Assembly: GCA_021464525.1 (NCBI GenBank)
Contig: JADRCO010000011.1
Location: 1-64,000 of the forward strand
Direction of reading: 5' to 3'
Origin: Rhizophagus sp. LPA8_4_AMF
Taxonomy: Eukaryota > Glomeromycota > Glomeromycetes > Glomerales > Glomeraceae
Length of the DNA: 64,000 bases
Shown here: positions 58,057 to 64,000 of the stretch, piece after piece
Layout: each line of letters opens with the position of its first letter
Position numbering within the stretch: position 1 is the stretch's first letter
Translations under genes and position numbers: made by a program
The notes under the pieces: generated by a model
Told to the model about the DNA's origin: nothing
What the model saw: the letters and a program-made list of their open reading frames with translations, nothing else
The model's database searches: none

Positions 58057-58630
58057 TTAACCTATCTTTCTTCGAAAAGAACAGCCTATATAATGACAAT
58101 GAGAATCGAGTTAGAAATTTATTTAACTTCATTTAACTAATTCTCATCAAACTATACCTTCAGTTAGACGAGCACGACCACCAGTTGGTTGGCATAATAC
58201 ATTGGCGCAAGAACCACACAACACGACAGTCTGAGCATGACTAAATACGGTTGTGATACTAAAACAACCTATAATCATTATGAGAAATTAGTAAGAAAAT
58301 GATCGAAAAAATTAAATCTTATTTTGTAGTATACCTGGACATTTTACGTCCATGAAATAAGAGTTTGGACTTTGCACAAGTCTCTTAAGTTTGTGCTGGC
58401 GCTTTTCACATTCAGGAGTTGGATTGAGAAGATCTACAGTTAACTATTTTACATATCAATAAAAAAGTTGTTAAGCTAGATTTAAATTTATAAATATAAT
58501 AAAAATTCGTAGTAATATCTAAGCCAGAATTTAACATATTTAAAAATTGGTATCAACCCAATTTTTAATGCCAACCATCAAAAAATTCTTTCGATGAATT
58601 CAAAAATTAATCATTAATACGCACCACCAT
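58057..58630 (-). CDS. RPS27: 40S ribosomal protein S27 (eS27)
   Basis: Four coding exons on the minus strand. Exon 1 is at most ATGGTG (58625-58630). Exon 2 reads [20 protein letters not shown] and [17 protein letters not shown]. Exon 3 reads [20 protein letters not shown] and [17 protein letters not shown]. The last (58057-58085) reads CSFRRKIG. The zinc finger CPGC...C-x2-C (spread over exons 2 and 3) and the TTVFSHAQT block are invariant in eS27. The very short first exon, M-V before LTVDLL, matches the yeast start MVLVQDLL. eS27 is in the 40S platform. Not too short or broken. Confidence 0.93.
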
Positions 58631-59447
58631 GATTTATTTGCACTGCAGTGAAGAACGAGAAATTTAATTTGATTTCCAGATTTTTTTAAATCGAAGGAGT
58701 ATCCGATCAAACATGTGATTTTTTGAAATGTTAAATGATTTCGTCATCTATGTATTAGTAATGCAATTATTAGACCAATAAATTTACATTATTAACTATC
58801 CCGATTAGTTAGGATCTAGAAAACATATTTCGATAAATGATTGGATGTTCATTGTTTAAGTAAATTTGTCCTCTCCACAAAACCTAACAAAATTCACCAA
58901 CATTACAATACTCTATGCAGTGGTACTTTTATTAGCACAACGTCCACGTGTAAAGAATAGAACAATAGCAAATTCTCTTTTTGTAGCCATTTAGTCTCAT
59001 TTAATGCGAGTTGATTTAGCTGATAATGGAGAGAACCATTACGTTTTCGATCGGATGATAGCGTAGATAATGAAAAAAGAATCGACAAAGCAATTATACT
59101 AAGAATATGTTCTTACAGCTAGACAATTAAAATTGTTCGATATTCTCTAATTCTCATTTCAGACTTATTTACTTAAGTAACACAAGTGTATTACGTAACA
59201 CATGTTTATTGACGATCCGTCATCGACAGTTGAATGAAATTCTACTAGTTCTATTTGATCACAGTAGAATTGATATAAAATGATCGGTTCTTTTTTCAGA
59301 AAAAACCTTTCAGCAAATTTATTTCTTGCTCTCTCTCTCTTTCTCTTAAGCTAAAAGAAAAAAAAGTTATTATTGCTTATTTAATAAAGAAAGAAATTAT
59401 ATTGTCTTTGTTTAGTGGTTTTTTTATTTGAAATATTCTTTTATAAA
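58631..59447. other. Divergent intergenic region between RPS27 and the Q-rich gene
   Basis: 817 bp. A CT-rich tract (CTCTCTCTCTTTCTCTT near 59330) and a poly-A run directly precede the Q-rich gene. The minus-strand open frame at 58903-59088 shows no recognised domain. The words ACACAAGTGTATTACGTAAC (near 59178) look like a palindrome cluster. Confidence 0.45.
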
Positions 59448-60103
59448 ATGTCACCTTCGCGACAACAAACTACTCGTAACGAAGCAACAAAAGAAACTTA
59501 TGATAATATGGATTCTGGAGAACAACAAAAAAATTTATCAACCCCTCGAAGTACAACAACGTTTTCCACTAATACCTCAAGTTCGCGTACAACAACAATG
59601 ACTTCTCAGGAACAACAAAAAAGACAAGAACAGCAACAGCAACTTGATAAAGAAGCAACAACAACAACAGTAAGTGCTCAACAACAACAACAACAAACAG
59701 CAGGAAATTATTATAATTTTGATATTAATGCATTGGTACAAAGTGCATTAGCTCAAGCAAAAGTTGATCCGGAAGTAGTTACAGCAGCTGCTCAATTATT
59801 TGTTTTAGCGAATCAAGCTAGAAATCATGGATATTTAGTCGACGCAAATTCAAATGTCGTAGATGTTACTGCTGCTAATCGTTCTAGTGCTATGTCTTTA
59901 TCTAATTTACTTCTACCTGATGAAGCTAATTCTTCTTCAAAAGCAACGGTATTTATCAAAAATAATTAATTTTATATTTAAATTTTTCTCTTTTACTTAA
60001 TATTCTCAACTCATTTTCTTTGTTTATTAAGTAGAATGATACTTCGTCGTTTCAAGATGATGGAGTTCATAGTCATTTAAGAGAGGAGTTTGTCAAATTA
60101 TGA
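59448..60103 (+). CDS. Q/T/S-rich protein of unknown function
   Basis: Two exons. The first (59448 to about 59949) starts MSPSRQQTTRNEATKETYDN and contains runs of Q, T and S (up to six Q). The folded part is NYYNFDINALVQSALAQAKV, DPEVVTAAAQLFVLANQARN with HGYLVDANSNVVDVTAANRS. The second (60035-60103) gives NDTSSFQDDGVHSHLREEFV and KL. An upstream in-frame ATG at 59415 would add MVFLFEIFFYK, which is less plausible. The alanine-rich amphipathic region could be a small helical domain. Polyglutamine points to a transcription-related role, but this is not shown by the sequence. Not recognised. Confidence 0.6.
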
Positions 60104-61209
60104 ATTAGTGCTAAAATAACCTCTTTGGTTCTTTTATGCGTTATTTTTCCTTTAAAAAAATACGAATGGTCGAGTTGATTATATTCAAAGATTTTTTATT
60201 TTGTGTATTAACATTAATTATTTGCAATTTTTCTTTTTTTTGCCTTTGTTAAGATTTAACATCGCTTGTTTAATTTATCTTTATTTGTAATGATAACGAA
60301 ACAAGAGATTGGATTATTTTATTTGAGACGTTTGATTGTTTTCTTTAAAAAATTCTTAAAAATTCTTTATAATTCTTTTTTTAAAAAAAGTATTTTCAAA
60401 AAATTAGGTTTTCTTTTTATCCTTCATTGCAATTAAATTTGTATTAAATGGTTGCTAGTTTACCCAACTTGTCTAAAAATAACTAATTAAAAGGATTTCA
60501 CAAAATAATTCGCTTTATACTTTTTAAAAGGTGATACAGTGGATATACCGATTAAATAAAATGCTTATATTAATACATGATAAATATGTTGCAACAGATA
60601 TACTGTTGCGAAATAGATCCCGTGTACTTCGTACTACTACGACTACTTGCTTTGATCTTACGTAAAACTTGATCCCGGAAATACATTCCGTTACTTTCTT
60701 AGATCTATGAACTTAATTTTAATTCTAGCGAGATTAATTTCTACCGGATTTTAAATTGTAACATTAGTTTTTTATTGCTCTTTTTAAGCAAGAAATAAAA
60801 AAATGGTCTAAAAAATTCTAATTTTTAGATTTTAATTCCTTTAATGAACATATAATAATATTTCGATTAACTTAATGCCAAATTTTATATTATTATTTAT
60901 TAAGTTTATACTGTTATTGGATAAATTTTCATATCTACAATTAATTGTCAATTACTTTAAACCATTCATAGAATCATAGTCCAATCTTAAGAAAGCCTCT
61001 TTGATTTTTATGTATATGCTAGTAAATTATATAATAAAATTTGCTAAGTAAATTAAATTAACAGTTTTTTTATTTTGGCAAGTATTCAAAACTAAAATCA
61101 GCCACAAAAACTACCCCATGAACCTGCACATTGTTGCACAAAGTTGAATATTATATTTAAAGGCTTTAGATCATTTTTTCCCGTTATTTATACGAACCCT
61201 TTAAATAAA
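60104..61209. other. Long intergenic region upstream of homogentisate dioxygenase
   Basis: About 1.1 kb, A+T-rich. A less A+T-rich island at about 60610-60680 contains GTACTTCGTACTACTACGAC and CTTACGTAAAACTTGATCCC. Otherwise poly-A and poly-T runs. No open frame looks coding. Confidence 0.5.
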
Positions 61210-63260
61210 ATGGCTAATAAAATTGATCCATATAAATACATGAAAGGTTTTGGAAATCATTTCTCCTCCGAAGCATTGCAAGATGCTTTACCAAAAGGTG
61301 CAATTTTACATTATTTTACAAATTATTTCTTATATTATAACTTGCAGACCATTCTATATTTCCATTAGACCAGAATACTCCACAAAAATGTCCATATGGC
61401 CTTTACGCCGAACAACTCTCAGGAACGGCGTTTACCGTAGACCGTAAGAACAATCAACGAAGGTATAAAGATTTAAATAATAATCTTTTTCAATGATCGA
61501 TCTCATCGGTCTGGTCGGCCTGATCCATGGTTTATTTAATTGTGTCTTGAGCGCAGCTGGCTCTACCGAATTCGTCCTTCAGTTTGTCATCAGCCATTTA
61601 CAAAACTCGATTCAAAATCCCATCATATCACTAATAAATTCGGCATAGGCGATATTCATCATATCCCAAATCAAATTCGCTGGAGTCCTTTTAATAAACT
61701 TTTGTTAGAAGACAATAAAAAAACTTCAAATGATATAGATTTTGTTCATGGATTACATACGTTAGCTGGCGCGGGTGACCCAACTATCAAAAATGGTTTA
61801 GCAATTCATATTTACACTTCAAATGCAAATATGGATAACACGGCTTTTTATAACTCTGACGGTGATTTTTTGATTGTTCCACAACATGGAAGACTTGATA
61901 TAATCACCGAATTTGGTTGTTTGATGGTTGCTTCTAATGAAATTGTTGTTATTCCACGCGGAATTCGATATTCCATTAATTTTCCAGACGGTCCTAGGTA
62001 TTTAGACAGATTTAATTTATGGCTCATTTCATTTTTACTAAAAAAAATATATATATTTACTTAATGTAAGCCGTGGATATGTTCTCGAAGTCTTTGATAA
62101 TCACTTTGAATTGCCTGATCTTGGACCGATAGGTTAAGCGCTAATATTCATATTATTTATTTTTATTAATCTTTCGCGACTAAATAGTCTTATAATTTAT
62201 TAATAGGAGCAAATGGACTAGCAAATCCACGTGATTTCCTAACGCCAGTAGCATCATTTGAGGAAAAAGAATGCGATTATACGATAATTAATAAATATGC
62301 TGGACAGCTATTTGTTTCTAAACAAGTAAGAAAGTCCTAACTTGTCTTATAATCCTAAACGGAAATTATATTTATTCATGATAATATTTTAAGGATCATT
62401 CGCCATTTGATGTTGTGGCTTGGCATGGAAATTATGTTCCCTATAAATATGATCTTGGAAATTTTAATACAATTAATTCGGTATCCTTTGATCATATAGT
62501 AAGTTTTTCTCAATAAGATCGAATTAAAGAATATATCTCTTTTAATCGAATTATATTTTATTTTGATGCCCCCGTTATTTGAAAAGGATCCATCCATATT
62601 TACAGTACTTACATCAAAATCTGCTTTTCCTGGTACTGCAATCGCAGATTTTGTAATTTTCCCACCTAGATGGGCTGTCCAAGAACATACCGTGAGTAAA
62701 TAATAATTTAACATTTAATTTAACATTTAAATTACATGAGAATAAATAATTAAGTTCGAATGATTCTTAAGTTCCGACCGCCATATTTCCATCGCAACTG
62801 TATGTCTGAGTTTATGGGACTAATATCCGGTGCTTATGAGGCTAAATCCGAAGGTTTTTTACCCGGTGGTGCTAGGTATATTTGGCTTTATGTATATTTG
62901 CTTTATATATATTCTATTGCTATTAATATCTTTTCGATAGCCTTCATAGTCATATGACTCCACACGGTCCTGATTCATCTACCTTTGAAAAAGCGTTTAA
63001 CGATGATCTCAAGCCCGTTCGTGTAGCTGACGGCACAATGTGTATGTTGTAGCACGAAATAATTTTCCGCTCTTTTCTAAATATGTGCAACTAATATATA
63101 TATCTCTACTAAATTAGCATTCATGTTTGAGTCATCATTAATGCTCGGCATAACTGAATGGGGAATGTCTAATCAAGTGGATATTCAACATGATTATTGG
63201 AAAGCTTGGAAAGATCTGAAAAATCATTTTGATGCAAATAAATCAACTAAAGGTCAATAA
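61210..63260 (+). CDS. HGD: Homogentisate 1,2-dioxygenase
   Basis: Starts at 61210 ([20 protein letters not shown]). Exons follow with [184 protein letters not shown] and [18 protein letters not shown]. The iron ligands are the His and Glu in [11 protein letters not shown] and the His in MTPHGPD. The enzyme opens the ring of homogentisate to maleylacetoacetate in tyrosine catabolism. It ends at 63260. About ten exons. Confidence 0.96.
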
Positions 63261-63338
63261 ATGCTACATTTTAAAAATTTTGAAAAAGGATACTTTATTA
63301 AATTAGAAAGGTTACAAATAAAACGAATAAATTTTTAA

Positions 63339-63999
63339 TTATTTTCCGCGTTCTGTCTTATTTTTATTGTCATATCTTGAAAATCTCAAAACACTTCCAC
63401 TACGAATACCTATCTCTTGAATTCTAGCTTTATCTTCCAATAATTTTTGTCCTTCAAACATGAGACAATAAGTTTTCCATATATATTTCCTAAAAAAAAA
63501 AGTAATGAAAAATAATTAATATACGTATACATATTAGTAAGAAATAGAAACTAATATTTCATACCAACTTATTTTCTTATTCTTTCTACCCTTTTCTTTA
63601 AGATCTCTTGTTACTTGCAAAACAATTAAATTTTTTATATCTGAAATGGTAGCGTTTTGTCGTACCACCATTTCTACAAAAAAAAAAAAATATATTATAT
63701 ACATATCAAAAATAAATCGATTTCGGACAAAATAAAAAAATTCTTTGAAAATTACTTAATGGTTCAAGGCCACATCTCAAAATAGTAATCTCAAATGCAG
63801 TTCCCATTTCCAAAGCAATAAGCGTATCAACTTGTTCAAGAGTTAAAGAAGTTGTCGTAGTAATTAGAGAACTTTCGCCAGTCATACTAGAATTGTTCTT
63901 ACTTATGCCTCTATTGAGTAAAGCACGATTATATTCATCGCTACCAATGTATTTAGTTAGATCTGAAAGCAAAGGATCTTGAAAAAGTTGTTGCAACAT
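63339..63999 (-). CDS. SNRNP25: U11/U12 small nuclear ribonucleoprotein 25 kDa protein (5' end at window edge)
   Basis: At least three exons run leftward from the edge: MLQQLFQDPLLSDLTKYIGS with LTLEQVDTLIALEMGTAFEI; then EMVVRQNATISDIKNLIVLQ with KISW; then KYIWKTYCLMFEGQKLLEDK and IGIRSGSVLRFSRYDNK, ending RGK at 63339. These match human SNRNP25 blocks: QDPLLCDLP, VTLEEVNSQIALEYGQAM, VVVQNATVLDLKKAIQ, HISWSYVWRTYHL and GIRNRDEVSFI. It has a ubiquitin-like fold and is a protein of the U11/U12 di-snRNP that recognises U12-type donors. The Met at 63999 may be the start; the gene could continue beyond the window. Confidence 0.85.
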
Positions 64000-64000
64000 T

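Noticed and set aside
58903-59088. 61-codon minus-strand frame upstream of the Q-rich gene
   Set aside because: No recognised domain, no splice partners and no continuing frame.

Overview
This window looks like nuclear DNA of an early-diverging filamentous fungus. It is very A+T rich and gene-dense, and nearly every gene is cut by short A+T-rich GT-AG introns of about 50-100 bp. Many proteins resemble both animal and yeast orthologues (BORCS8, Elongin B, U11/U12-25K, a TPP1-like OB fold). The mix suggests Mucoromycota, most likely Glomeromycotina (Rhizophagus-like). That placement is inference from composition and gene content. No rRNA, tRNA, CRISPR or virus-derived element was recognised.

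Layout. 1-1.8 kb: repeat-rich intergenic DNA. 1.8-12.5 kb: KRI1 (-), a BORCS8-like gene (+), an M50B-like membrane protease (-), GPI1/PIG-Q (-) with a possible decayed copy of its last exon beside it, a small membrane protein (-) and a small heat-shock protein (-) with a heat-shock element. 12.8-27 kb: CCT2 (+, with a U12-type intron), a PHS1/HACD dehydratase (+), an NTF2-like protein with Jupiter-like PGG motifs (-), a SIW14/OCA-type pseudophosphatase (-), RPS16 (+), arginyl-tRNA synthetase (+) and EF2 (+). 27-39 kb: a conserved unknown (-), DAHP synthase (-), LSM4 (+), ALG2 (-), Elongin B (+), the ribosome-associated Hsp70 SSZ1 (+), an RluA-type pseudouridine synthase (-) and TRAPPC5 (+, second U12-type intron). 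39-56 kb: mS33 (-), RAD51B (+), OHCU decarboxylase (-), a DBP7/DDX31 helicase (+), a TPP1/ACD-like telomere protein candidate (+), BST1/PGAP1 (-), AP-3 beta (+) and RPB10 (-). 56.4-58 kb: decayed DNA with a Helitron-like fragment. 58-64 kb: RPS27 (-), a Q-rich unknown (+), homogentisate dioxygenase (+) and U11/U12-25K (-).

The genes are mostly housekeeping and are not organised as one pathway. Themes that recur are translation and protein folding (RPS16, RPS27, EF2, ArgRS, SSZ1, CCT2, HSP20), GPI anchors and N-glycans (GPI1, BST1, ALG2), and membrane traffic (TRAPPC5, AP-3 beta, BORCS8). Two results stand out. First, two introns share the 10-mer GTATCCTTGA donor and a U12-like branch site at the same distance from the acceptor, and a minor-spliceosome protein gene lies in the same window. 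Second, there is a probable TPP1-type shelterin OB-fold gene with a TTAGGG-repeat motif about 210 bp upstream. Several highly expressed genes also have a first coding exon of only one or two codons. Exon boundaries were assigned by eye from reading frame, splice consensus and remembered family sequences.
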